Of a DNA stretch of 5,100 bases, positions 1 to 5,100 are shown piece by piece (positions within the stretch are counted from its first letter, which is position 1; each line of letters opens with the position of its first letter). This stretch comes from Eubacteriales bacterium (GTDB lineage Bacteria > Bacillota > Clostridia > Lachnospirales > Lachnospiraceae). The DNA is taken from contig JAUNPT010000149.1 in assembly GCA_030536565.1 (NCBI GenBank), positions 1 through 5,100 of the forward strand. Reading direction: 5' to 3'. Under the pieces are notes generated by a model. That model searched no databases and was not told the origin of the DNA. It saw only the letters and a program-made list of their open reading frames with translations. The translations under genes and the position numbers were made by a program.

Positions 1-1438
1 TGTTTATTCTTTGATATCTGCTTATAAATGCTTCGTACACCTTATTTTCAGGCTTGCCCATTCTCCTTAAAACATTATCTGAAATATGCTCAGGCGCAAC
101 ACGCAGCTGTCCGCTAATATGATATCTGCACAGTTCATTTATAAATGTATCGTCATTATCAGCCATACAATAATCAAATCTAATGCCAGAACGAATAAAT
201 ACCTTTTTAACACCGGGAACAGCTCTTAGTTTCCTTAAAAGCTTTACATAATCTGAATGGTCTACAATAAGGTTTTTACATGGTGTTGGATATAAACACT
301 GCTTATTAGGACAGACGCCCTTAGTTAACTGCTTTTTACATGAGGTATGTCTGAAATTAGCTGTGGGGCCGCCTACATCATGAATATTCCCCTTAAAATC
401 AGGTTCCTGTGTCATCTGTACTGCTTCTGATAAAATTGATTCGTGGCTTCTTACCTGAATGATTCTTCCCTGATGAAAGGTAAGAGCACAAAAGCTGCAG
501 CCGCCAAAGCAGCCACGATTACTGGTAATTGAAAATTTTATTTCGTTCAATGCAGGAATACCGCCCATTGGTTCATATACAGGGTGAAATCTCCGCATAT
601 AAGGAAGCGCATATACATCATCCATCTCTGTTTTTGAAAGAGGAAGTGCAGGCGGATTTTGAATGACATAAAGCTTTTCTTTGCATTTTTCCACCAGGGT
701 TTTTGCTGCATAAGGGTCTGTATTGCAATACTGGGTATAAAAGCTTTGTGCAAATATTTTCTTATCACTGACAAGTTCGTCAAAATCAGGAAGCCTTATG
801 AAATCATCATAAAGATTTTCAAGGCTTTTGGTTTTATACACAGTTCCTCTGATATACGTAATATCCCTTACATTCATACCGCTGTTTAATGCATCTGCAA
901 TTTCAACAATGGAATGTTCCCCCATACCATAAGAAATTAAATCTGCACCGGAATCAATAAGTATTGAATGCCTGACTTTATTGGACCAGTAATCATAATG
1001 CGCCAGTCTCCTCAAAGATGCTTCTATTCCACCAATAATAATCGGATTCTTCTTAAAGGTCTGACGTATAAGATTACAATAAACTACAGTGGCATAATCC
1101 GGCCTTAAGCCCATTTCGCCTCCCGGCGAAAATGCGTCCGTATGACGTCTTTTTTTGTTAACTGTAAAATGGTTTACCATAGAATCCATATTTCCGGCAG
1201 AAACAAGAAAACCAAGACGCGGTTCTCCAAGAATGGCAATACTATCCTTGTTTTTCCAGTCTGGCTGGGCAATTATTCCAACCTTATATCCAAACGCCTC
1301 CAAAACACGGCTGATAATAGCTGGCCCAAATGAAGGGTGGTCTACATATGCATCTCCTATAACATAAACAAAGTCGCACTGGCTCCAACCTCTTTTTTTC
1401 ATATCTGCCTTTGATATTGGTAAAAAGCCATTTTTCAT
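1..1438 (-). CDS. ygiQ: YgiQ-family (UPF0313) radical SAM protein, N-terminal 479 residues, cut by window edge
   Basis: Reading from the ATG at 1438 gives an uninterrupted frame of 479 codons to the left edge, so the C-terminus is missing; family members usually exceed 600 residues. The N-terminal domain has the family hallmarks GDAYVDHPSFG, the stretch VGIIAQPDW, and GGIEASLRRLAHYDYWS. The radical SAM motif is CFGGCSFC (CxxxCxxC), Cys310, Cys314 and Cys317, expected to hold the [4Fe-4S] cluster that cleaves S-adenosylmethionine. It is followed by DVGGPTAN, a second cysteine group (Cys367, Cys376, Cys381, Cys387) and RVAPEH, all typical of YgiQ. The reaction and substrate of the family are not known to me. 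No signal peptide or membrane segment is seen, so it is probably cytoplasmic. It is the last visible gene of the operon, 20 nt after the pseudouridine synthase, with AGGAGA at 9 nt from its ATG. The family call is firm; the function is open. Confidence 0.93.
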   Translation of the reverse strand, partial: MKNGFLPISKADMKKRGWSQCDFVYVIGDAYVDHPSFGPAIISRVLEAFGYKVGIIAQPDWKNKDSIAILGEPRLGFLVSAGNMDSMVNHFTVNKKRRHTDAFSPGGEMGLRPDYATVVYCNLIRQTFKKNPIIIGGIEASLRRLAHYDYWSNKVRHSILIDSGADLISYGMGEHSIVEIADALNSGMNVRDITYIRGTVYKTKSLENLYDDFIRLPDFDELVSDKKIFAQSFYTQYCNTDPYAAKTLVEKCKEKLYVIQNPPALPLSKTEMDDVYALPYMRRFHPVYEPMGGIPALNEIKFSITSNRGCFGGCSFCALTFHQGRIIQVRSHESILSEAVQMTQEPDFKGNIHDVGGPTANFRHTSCKKQLTKGVCPNKQCLYPTPCKNLIVDHSDYVKLLRKLRAVPGVKKVFIRSGIRFDYCMADNDDTFINELCRYHISGQLRVAPEHISDNVLRRMGKPENKVYEAFISRYQRIN

Positions 1439-1447
1439 AATAATCCG

Positions 1448-1453
1448 TCTCCT
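1448..1453 (-). promoter_or_regulatory. Ribosome binding site of the ygiQ-like gene
   Basis: The minus strand reads AGGAGA here, 9 nt before the ATG at 1438. It is a strong Shine-Dalgarno match, and it fixes the start of the radical SAM gene. It lies wholly in the 20-nt gap after the upstream gene's TAA, so this gene has its own ribosome entry site. Confidence 0.8.
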
Positions 1454-1458
1454 ATATT

Positions 1459-2190
1459 TTAATTGCCGCACTGCTTTAACTTAAGGATTTCTATATCCGT
1501 AAGTTTTCGGTATTGACCAGGCTTTAAATCCCCGTCCAAATGTAATGGCCCCATCGAGAGCCTTTTTAAATAAAGGACTTCCAATCCAACTGCAAGAAAC
1601 ATTTTCTTTACCTGATGAAATTTTCCTTCATGAATTGTAATCTCAATAAAAGAAATATTGTGTTTCTTGTCGTAATCCAAGACAACAAGCTTTGCCGGCA
1701 ATGCAGTAAAATCCTTATCAATAACCAGCCCCTCTGCAAACTCCGTTATTTCTTTCTGCGTAACCATTCCATTAATCTGTGCAAAATAAACCTTATCAAC
1801 ATGTTTTTTTGGTGTTAAAAGTTCATGTGACATAATCCCGTCATTTGTAATAAGCAAAAGTCCTTCTGTATCCTTATCAAGTCTGCCGACAGGAAATAAA
1901 TCCCTGCGGCTGTTATCTTTAATTAAATCCAATACTGTCCTGTCTTTTTTATCTTTTGCAGCAGATAATACTCCAGCTGGTTTATTTAACATAAAATATT
2001 CAAATTCCACATAGCTGACCTGTTTATCGTCAACAGCAACTATATCGACAGAAGTATTTATTTTAGTTTCGGGCTTTTTAACGACCAAGCCATTAATCTT
2101 AACTCTGCCCTTACGTACAATATCTTTTATCTGGCTTCTTGTTCCTGCCTGCATATCGCAAAGATACTTATCAAGTCTTAACAAAGCCAT
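1459..2190 (-). CDS. rsuA: RsuA/RluB/RluE/RluF-family rRNA pseudouridine synthase, probably 16S rRNA Psi516
   Basis: The product isomerises a uridine in rRNA to pseudouridine; the RsuA branch targets position 516 of 16S rRNA (E. coli numbering). Residues about 3-50 form an S4 RNA-binding domain (LRLDKYL, GTRSQIKDIV, KGRVKINGLVV). The catalytic domain starts at FMLNKPAGVLSA and carries the signature VGRLDKDTEGLLLITNDG, whose first Asp (Asp105 from this start) is the expected catalytic residue. Near the C-terminus are EGKFHQVKKMF and LHLDGDLKPGQYRKLT, usual for the RsuA group. At 243 residues the length is normal. I chose the ATG at 2190 over an in-frame ATG at 2205: 2190 overlaps the upstream stop as TAATG, has GGTGGA 4 nt before it, and gives the usual short lead into LRLDKYL. 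The 2205 start would add five residues and lacks a good ribosome binding site. It lies between the RsmF-like and YgiQ-like genes. RsuA is the best call, but RluB-like 23S specificity cannot be excluded from sequence alone. Confidence 0.88.
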   Translation of the reverse strand: MALLRLDKYLCDMQAGTRSQIKDIVRKGRVKINGLVVKKPETKINTSVDIVAVDDKQVSYVEFEYFMLNKPAGVLSAAKDKKDRTVLDLIKDNSRRDLFPVGRLDKDTEGLLLITNDGIMSHELLTPKKHVDKVYFAQINGMVTQKEITEFAEGLVIDKDFTALPAKLVVLDYDKKHNISFIEITIHEGKFHQVKKMFLAVGLEVLYLKRLSMGPLHLDGDLKPGQYRKLTDIEILKLKQCGN

Positions 2191-3566
2191 TACATCCACC
2201 GCCATCCCGCAAGATACTTATTTTTTAAGGAGCCTTTTGATTTTTTCCCCCAGCCTAGTGGATATCCATCAACGCAGACAAGTACCCAGCCATCAGCTGT
2301 TGATGATGCAAACTCATCAATATCAAGAGTATCTCCCTTTAAATATTTAATCACTCTTTCATCTGAAACCGGCAGATTAATTACAGCGTCATACTGATTG
2401 ATTTTAAGTGCCATTGCAAATGCCTGGCTTGGTTCAAAACGGTTCTTCTTTACCTCACCTAAAAGAAGCCCGTTTCTCATTATTCTAAGCCCTTTTTCAT
2501 CGTACATATCTTTAGATACAATATAAGCCCTGTTATCCCGTATAAACACGTCCTTATAATCAACTGGATAGGAGGAATGATTCAAAAATTCAATCAATTC
2601 GTCAGGAATTTTGTCATTAGATGGTCTTCTCTTGGAATGATAAATTTCTTCTGCATCAATGTCTTTTTCAAGTAATGCAACAAAATGTCCTTCCCCTTTC
2701 ATATGATGCGGAAAAATACGCACAGTTTTTTCAATATGAAAAGCTTCATCTTCTGAACTTTCTATATATCCATGTGAATAACCTTCATATTCCGGAATGT
2801 CAATAAGGTGCATCTGTGGTCTGTTCCTAAGCAAATGCTTTATGCTTTCTTCATCTTCAAGCTTTGAAAATGTACAGGTAGAAAACAGCATTTTCCCGCC
2901 CGGTTTTAACATATCCGCACCTATGAGTATAATGTTTTTTTGGATTTCCGAATAAAATGACGGGCCATTTTTTTCCCAGCTTTTAATAAGCTTATTATCT
3001 TTTCTGAACATTCCCTCACCAGAGCAGGGAGCATCAATAAGCACTTTATCAAAACAGCCTGCAAAACGCTCTGCAATTTTTTTTGGATCCTCACTTAATA
3101 CGCAAAGATTTGGAATACCAAAGACCTCAACATTTTTAAGTAATGCTTTAGCTCTTGAGTTGCTGATATCATTCGTGATTAGCAGGCCTGTGTGATTAAG
3201 CTTTGCTCCCAGCTGTGTTGACTTTCCGCCGGGAGCTGCACACATGTCAAACACTACATCACCTTCATCTATTGGAAGAACACTTGCCGGAGTCATGGCA
3301 CTTGGCTCCTGTATATAGTATAGTCCGGCGAAATAATATGGATGCTTTGCAGGCTTATCCTCCTCTTTATAATAAAATCCATTATCAATCCATGGAATGG
3401 GTGTTAACTCAAATGGAGATATCTTTAAAAAATCCTCAACGGAAATCTTCATTGTGTTAATTCTGAGCCCGCATAACCTTTTATCTTCAAAACTGGCTAA
3501 ATATTCATCATATTCATCTTTAAGCATTTCTTTCATTGTATCTAAATATTTCTGAGGTAAAAGCAT
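2190..3566 (-). CDS. rsmF: RsmF-type (NOL1/NOP2/Sun family) rRNA cytosine-5 methyltransferase
   Basis: This 458-residue protein should transfer a methyl group from S-adenosylmethionine to C5 of a cytosine in rRNA; E. coli RsmF (YebU) acts on C1407 of 16S rRNA. An N-terminal substrate-binding part (LRINT at 34-38, IQEPSAM at 85-91) leads into the Rossmann methyltransferase core. The core has the SAM motif DMCAAPGGKSTQL (107-119), NDIS (132-135), DAPCSGEGMFRK (178-189) and KPGGKMLFSTCTFS (221-234). Cys231 in the TCT motif is the expected nucleophile and Cys181 in the PC motif the expected release cysteine; both are present. After about residue 300 comes an extra C-terminal part typical of RsmF, ending in GYPLGWGKKS and LKNKYLAGWRW, a likely PUA-like RNA-binding region. 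The start at 3566 has AAAGGA 6 nt upstream and gives the family-typical MLLPQKYL opening. It begins 12 nt after the RelQ-like gene and ends in TAATG with the next gene. The family is certain; the exact target cytosine or cytosines are inferred. Confidence 0.93.
   Translation of the reverse strand: MLLPQKYLDTMKEMLKDEYDEYLASFEDKRLCGLRINTMKISVEDFLKISPFELTPIPWIDNGFYYKEEDKPAKHPYYFAGLYYIQEPSAMTPASVLPIDEGDVVFDMCAAPGGKSTQLGAKLNHTGLLITNDISNSRAKALLKNVEVFGIPNLCVLSEDPKKIAERFAGCFDKVLIDAPCSGEGMFRKDNKLIKSWEKNGPSFYSEIQKNIILIGADMLKPGGKMLFSTCTFSKLEDEESIKHLLRNRPQMHLIDIPEYEGYSHGYIESSEDEAFHIEKTVRIFPHHMKGEGHFVALLEKDIDAEEIYHSKRRPSNDKIPDELIEFLNHSSYPVDYKDVFIRDNRAYIVSKDMYDEKGLRIMRNGLLLGEVKKNRFEPSQAFAMALKINQYDAVINLPVSDERVIKYLKGDTLDIDEFASSTADGWVLVCVDGYPLGWGKKSKGSLKNKYLAGWRWM
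2195..2200 (-). promoter_or_regulatory. Ribosome binding site of the rsuA-like gene, inside the end of rsmF
   Basis: GGTGGA on the minus strand sits 4 nt before the ATG at 2190 and lies within the last codons of the RsmF-like gene. With the TAATG stop-start overlap at 2188-2192 it suggests that ribosomes ending rsmF re-initiate on the pseudouridine synthase. The match is moderate, but it decides the start at 2190 over 2205. Confidence 0.55.
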
Positions 3567-3572
3567 ATTAAT

Positions 3573-3578
3573 TCCTTT
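3573..3578 (-). promoter_or_regulatory. Ribosome binding site of the rsmF-like gene
   Basis: AAAGGA on the minus strand, 6 nt before the ATG at 3566, directly after the TAG stop of the RelQ-like gene (3579-3581). It occupies half of the 12-nt intergenic gap, leaving no room for a separate promoter or terminator between the two genes. Confidence 0.7.
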
Positions 3579-4382
3579 CTAGTTAAGTGCCTGCGCCCTG
3601 TAATCTTCGGCAATAATATCAAGCTGTTTGTTAAACTGATCAAGCTTAGTCATATCGTCCTCTTTGTATATTTTATAAAATTCGTCCTGTATACGTATAA
3701 TTTCCTGTTTGTTTGCCACTTTGTAAAGATTCTGGATATTTCCAAGTATATCTGATACTATATTAGCCTTAATAAGATAGAAATTCTGGGAATCTACAAT
3801 TTCATCATGTATTCTTGACATTTCCTCATCAAGTGTAACCATAGCGTTGGCAGAAGTGTTAAGACTCTGTTTTACATGTTCCGGAAGATTACCAAGATAT
3901 TTATACTGCAGCGAATGCTCAATAATAGCCCAGAAATTCATAGCAAGCGTTCTAATCTGTATCTCCACTGGAATTGTCTTTGTACCTGATATTGTTTCAA
4001 CGCTGTATAAGACAATAATATGATAACTTCTGTAACCGCTTGCTTTCTGGTGAGTGATATAATCCTTCTCACTTTTTATTGTCATATCCTTACGTTTCCT
4101 GATAAGCTCAACAACCGTATATATATCATCAATAAATTGGCAGATTAATCTGATGCCTGCAATATCTTCTACAGACTCCTGTATCTTATCCATTTCGATA
4201 TTTTTTTTCTGAGCTTTTCCTATTATACTTGAGATGCTTTTTACTCTGCCAAGAACCTGCTCAATAGGTGAATACATTCCGTTACTTTGATATTCTTTTA
4301 TTATATGGTTGAATTTAACTGTCAATTCATCTACAGCTAAATCATAAGGGGTTAGAATTTCCTTCCACATTTGTAATTCCAT
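3579..4382 (-). CDS. relQ: RelQ-type small alarmone synthetase (GTP pyrophosphokinase)
   Basis: Predicted to move pyrophosphate from ATP to GTP or GDP, making the stringent-response messengers pppGpp and ppGpp in the cytoplasm. Numbered from the ATG at 4382, the RelA/SpoT synthetase domain shows GRVKS (45-49), EDIAGIRLICQF (72-83, Asp73 a likely Mg ligand), KASGYRSYH (113-121) and EIQIRTLAMNFWAIIEHSLQYKY (140-162, Glu140 expected catalytic). There is no HD hydrolase, TGS or ACT domain, so it is a stand-alone synthetase of the RelQ/YjbM class. The protein has 267 residues against about 211 in B. subtilis YjbM; the extra length is a charged, probably helical C-terminal tail after about residue 205. 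The same frame opens with TTG at 4415, but 4382 is preferred: GGAG lies 9 nt upstream, the predicted promoter would start RNA near 4412, and from this Met the WKEILTPYDLAVDEL stretch aligns with the N-terminus of YjbM residue for residue. It is the first gene of the operon, divergent from a ylbJ-like gene. Class call firm; RelQ over RelP is likely. Confidence 0.92.
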   Translation of the reverse strand: MELQMWKEILTPYDLAVDELTVKFNHIIKEYQSNGMYSPIEQVLGRVKSISSIIGKAQKKNIEMDKIQESVEDIAGIRLICQFIDDIYTVVELIRKRKDMTIKSEKDYITHQKASGYRSYHIIVLYSVETISGTKTIPVEIQIRTLAMNFWAIIEHSLQYKYLGNLPEHVKQSLNTSANAMVTLDEEMSRIHDEIVDSQNFYLIKANIVSDILGNIQNLYKVANKQEIIRIQDEFYKIYKEDDMTKLDQFNKQLDIIAEDYRAQALN

Positions 4383-4391
4383 TCTACACAT

Positions 4392-4395
4392 CTCC
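4392..4395 (-). promoter_or_regulatory. Ribosome binding site that sets the relQ start
   Basis: GGAG on the minus strand, 9 nt before the ATG at 4382. It directly abuts another in-frame ATG (4389-4391), which is too close to use it, and no such site precedes the TTG at 4413-4415. It therefore favours translation from 4382. Confidence 0.6.
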
Positions 4396-4418
4396 AATCT
4401 TGCATAATAATTCAATAT

Positions 4419-4427
4419 ATTATATCA
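4419..4427 (-). promoter_or_regulatory. Extended -10 promoter of the relQ-rsmF-rsuA-ygiQ operon
   Basis: The minus strand reads TGATATAAT, a perfect TGnTATAAT extended -10 hexamer for the housekeeping sigma factor (hexamer 4419-4424, TG at 4426-4427). At the usual distance the -35 region (about 4442-4447, TATATT) is poor, which fits an extended -10 promoter. Transcription would start near 4411-4413, giving a leader of about 30 nt before the ATG at 4382. No other good promoter was seen within the operon. AT-rich DNA gives chance TATAAT matches, so the support comes mainly from the TG element and position. Confidence 0.6.
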
Positions 4428-4433
4428 CATGAA

Positions 4434-4449
4434 ACTATTTTAATATAGT
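4434..4449. repeat. 16-bp near-palindrome in the divergent control region
   Basis: ACTATTTTAATATAGT pairs at 7 of 8 positions around its centre (4441/4442); only the 4439-4444 pair fails. It covers the -35 region of the leftward operon promoter and lies just upstream of the TTGACA of the rightward promoter, a natural place for a repressor or activator to touch both. AT-rich DNA yields such palindromes by chance, so an operator role is only a suggestion. Confidence 0.3.
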
Positions 4450-4452
4450 CCA

Positions 4453-4482
4453 TTGACATATATTATTAAATCTGCACATAAA
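4453..4482 (+). promoter_or_regulatory. Possible promoter of the ylbJ-like gene
   Basis: A perfect TTGACA -35 (4453-4458) is followed, after 18 bp, by CATAAA (4477-4482), a 4-of-6 match to TATAAT. RNA would start near 4489, about 30 nt before the ATG at 4519. The same DNA can be read differently: ATATT (4460-4464) and CATAAAAA (4477-4484) resemble the ATATT and CATACAnT elements of sporulation sigma-E promoters, with a gap of 12 bp. Which sigma factor uses it cannot be settled from the sequence. Confidence 0.4.
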
Positions 4483-4507
4483 AATGTTACATAAGCATGG
4501 CATGTTA

Positions 4508-4512
4508 AAGGG
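4508..4512 (+). promoter_or_regulatory. Ribosome binding site of the ylbJ-like gene
   Basis: AAGGG, 6 nt before the ATG at 4519. An in-frame TAA at 4492-4494 closes the frame upstream and there is no earlier ATG, so this site fixes the start. Confidence 0.65.
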
Positions 4513-4518
4513 AAAAAT

Positions 4519-5100
4519 ATGATTGTCATTATGTTCGTTATATTTATTGGAATTATATTATTTCCATCTATATCATTTAATGGTGCAATGACAGGTCTTA
4601 CGCTATGGGCTGTTAAGGTTCTGCCTGCACTGTTTCCGGCAATGCTTATCACTGCCTGTATCATGCAGCTATTACCTGCAGCTTCAAGGTTTGCTTATAT
4701 CTATATCATTGTATGCGGAATATTTTGCGGTTATCCTAATGGTGCGTTTGCGTGTGCACAGTACCATATTAACAATCCTGATGAAACTCTTTGTGAAAAA
4801 ATATTCGGCTGTTGTAATATATCGGGCTCCGCCTTTGTAGTAAATTATATTTATCATAATTTTCTTTATCAGTATATTGGTTTACTTCCTCTGCTGTTAA
4901 TTATTTATCTGCCGCCATTTACAATGCTAATGGCTGTATTGGTAAAGTACAAAGCTTTTTCAAAGAAAATTCCACAAACCCAGCCAAATGCTTCTTATAC
5001 TATAAAAATGCAGAAAGGAATGCATTCACATACGGATTTTCCAGAGATTTTTTGCAAGGCTGTTGATACTGCCGTAGAAAATGCTTTAAAACTTGGCGGT
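4519..5100 (+). CDS. ylbJ: YlbJ/SpoVV-like sporulation membrane protein (Gate / nucleoside-recognition fold), N-terminal 194 residues, cut by window edge
   Basis: An open frame of 194 codons runs to the right edge; whole family members have about 400 residues, so roughly half is missing. Visible are a first membrane segment (residues 1-19), an amphipathic stretch NGAMTGLTLWAVKVLPALFP (21-40) typical of this family, further hydrophobic segments at about 36-53, 58-71 and 115-142, the GYPNGA motif (71-76), and NISGSAF (100-106), which matches the family NNxGPxF motif. A charged loop (143-174) leads to EIFCKAVDTAVENALKLGG, the start of what is probably the second Gate-like repeat. In B. subtilis YlbJ (SpoVV) is made in the mother cell under sigma-E and carries dipicolinic acid towards the forespore. 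The same role here is inferred; other nucleoside-recognition-domain transporters share the fold. The protein is unusually rich in cysteine for a membrane protein (positions 46, 66, 70, 79, 92, 98, 99, 179). It is divergent from the relQ operon with a 136-nt gap between start codons. Confidence 0.82.
   Translation, partial: MIVIMFVIFIGIILFPSISFNGAMTGLTLWAVKVLPALFPAMLITACIMQLLPAASRFAYIYIIVCGIFCGYPNGAFACAQYHINNPDETLCEKIFGCCNISGSAFVVNYIYHNFLYQYIGLLPLLLIIYLPPFTMLMAVLVKYKAFSKKIPQTQPNASYTIKMQKGMHSHTDFPEIFCKAVDTAVENALKLGG

Larger units (their letters stand above)
1..4427 (-). other. Predicted operon: relQ - rsmF - rsuA - ygiQ
   Basis: Four genes on one strand are separated by 12 nt, a 1-nt overlap and 20 nt, with a single good promoter candidate ahead of the first and no hairpin followed by a T-run in any gap. 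They should be made as one transcript. The operon may go on past the left edge. Confidence 0.75.

Noticed and set aside
547..783. Minus-strand frame of 78 codons
   Set aside because: It overlaps the ygiQ-like gene in another frame; the main frame there is unbroken and encodes family motifs.
659..889. Open frame on the plus strand inside the ygiQ-like region
   Set aside because: It lies antisense to an intact radical SAM frame with family motifs, has no ribosome binding site, and its product resembles nothing I know.
1142..1367. Two overlapping plus-strand frames (1142-1333 and 1155-1367)
   Set aside because: Both are antisense to the conserved N-terminal domain of the YgiQ-like protein, and neither has a start signal or recognisable product.
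1439..1458. Terminator or promoter between rsuA and ygiQ
   Set aside because: The 20-nt gap holds only a ribosome binding site; there is no hairpin with a T-run and no promoter hexamers.
4201..4208. A8 tract in relQ, and similar A7-A8 tracts in the other minus-strand genes (for example 3077-3084, 1804-1810, 1393-1399, 1150-1156), as possible slippage or phase-variation sites
   Set aside because: All are in frame and code for ordinary Lys-rich stretches; such tracts are expected in an AT-rich genome. The two I checked in the ygiQ-like gene do not form an in-frame A_AAA_AAG slippery heptamer.
4352..4405. 17-codon leader frame (MQDWRCVEWNYKCGRKF) overlapping the relQ start in another frame
   Set aside because: It starts only a few bases after the predicted RNA start, has no ribosome binding site, and shows no attenuation hairpin or repeated regulatory codons.
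4440..4664. Minus-strand frame of 74 codons
   Set aside because: It is antisense to the start of the ylbJ-like gene and crosses the divergent promoter region; no ribosome binding site.
1..5100. tRNA, rRNA, riboswitch, CRISPR array, insertion sequence, or phage or defence genes
   Set aside because: Nearly all the window is explained by five housekeeping-type or sporulation genes; no repeat array, transposase, att-like repeat or structured RNA pattern was seen.

Overview
The window looks like chromosomal DNA from a low-GC, spore-forming member of the Firmicutes, most likely class Clostridia and perhaps Lachnospiraceae. That placement rests on AT-rich codon use, AGGAG-type ribosome binding sites, a YlbJ/SpoVV-type sporulation membrane protein, and the RelQ type of small alarmone synthetase. 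It is inference from gene content and style; no marker gene settles it.

Layout: positions 1-4382 hold four tightly packed genes on the minus strand, transcribed from right to left. In order of transcription they are a RelQ-type (p)ppGpp synthetase (3579-4382), an RsmF-type rRNA m5C methyltransferase (2190-3566), an RsuA-type 16S rRNA pseudouridine synthase (1459-2190), and a YgiQ-family radical SAM protein that runs off the left edge (1-1438). The gaps are 12 nt, a 1-nt TAATG overlap, and 20 nt, and I see no terminator between genes, so this reads as one operon. A TGnTATAAT extended -10 element at 4419-4427 is its probable promoter. Positions 4383-4518 are a short AT-rich divergent control region. 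From 4519 to the right edge, on the plus strand, lies the N-terminal 194 codons of a YlbJ/SpoVV-like membrane protein.

How the genes may work together: the operon would couple production of the starvation alarmone (p)ppGpp to two enzymes that modify the small ribosomal subunit RNA, plus a radical SAM enzyme of unknown reaction. The divergent neighbour belongs to a sporulation transport family. Co-transcription is well supported by spacing; a functional link is inference.

No mobile element, CRISPR array, tRNA, rRNA, riboswitch or clear terminator was found. The points most worth a second look are the divergence of the predicted allosteric pppGpp pocket in the RelQ-like protein, its C-terminal extension, the real start codon of that gene, and the compact divergent promoter region with a 16-bp near-palindrome.
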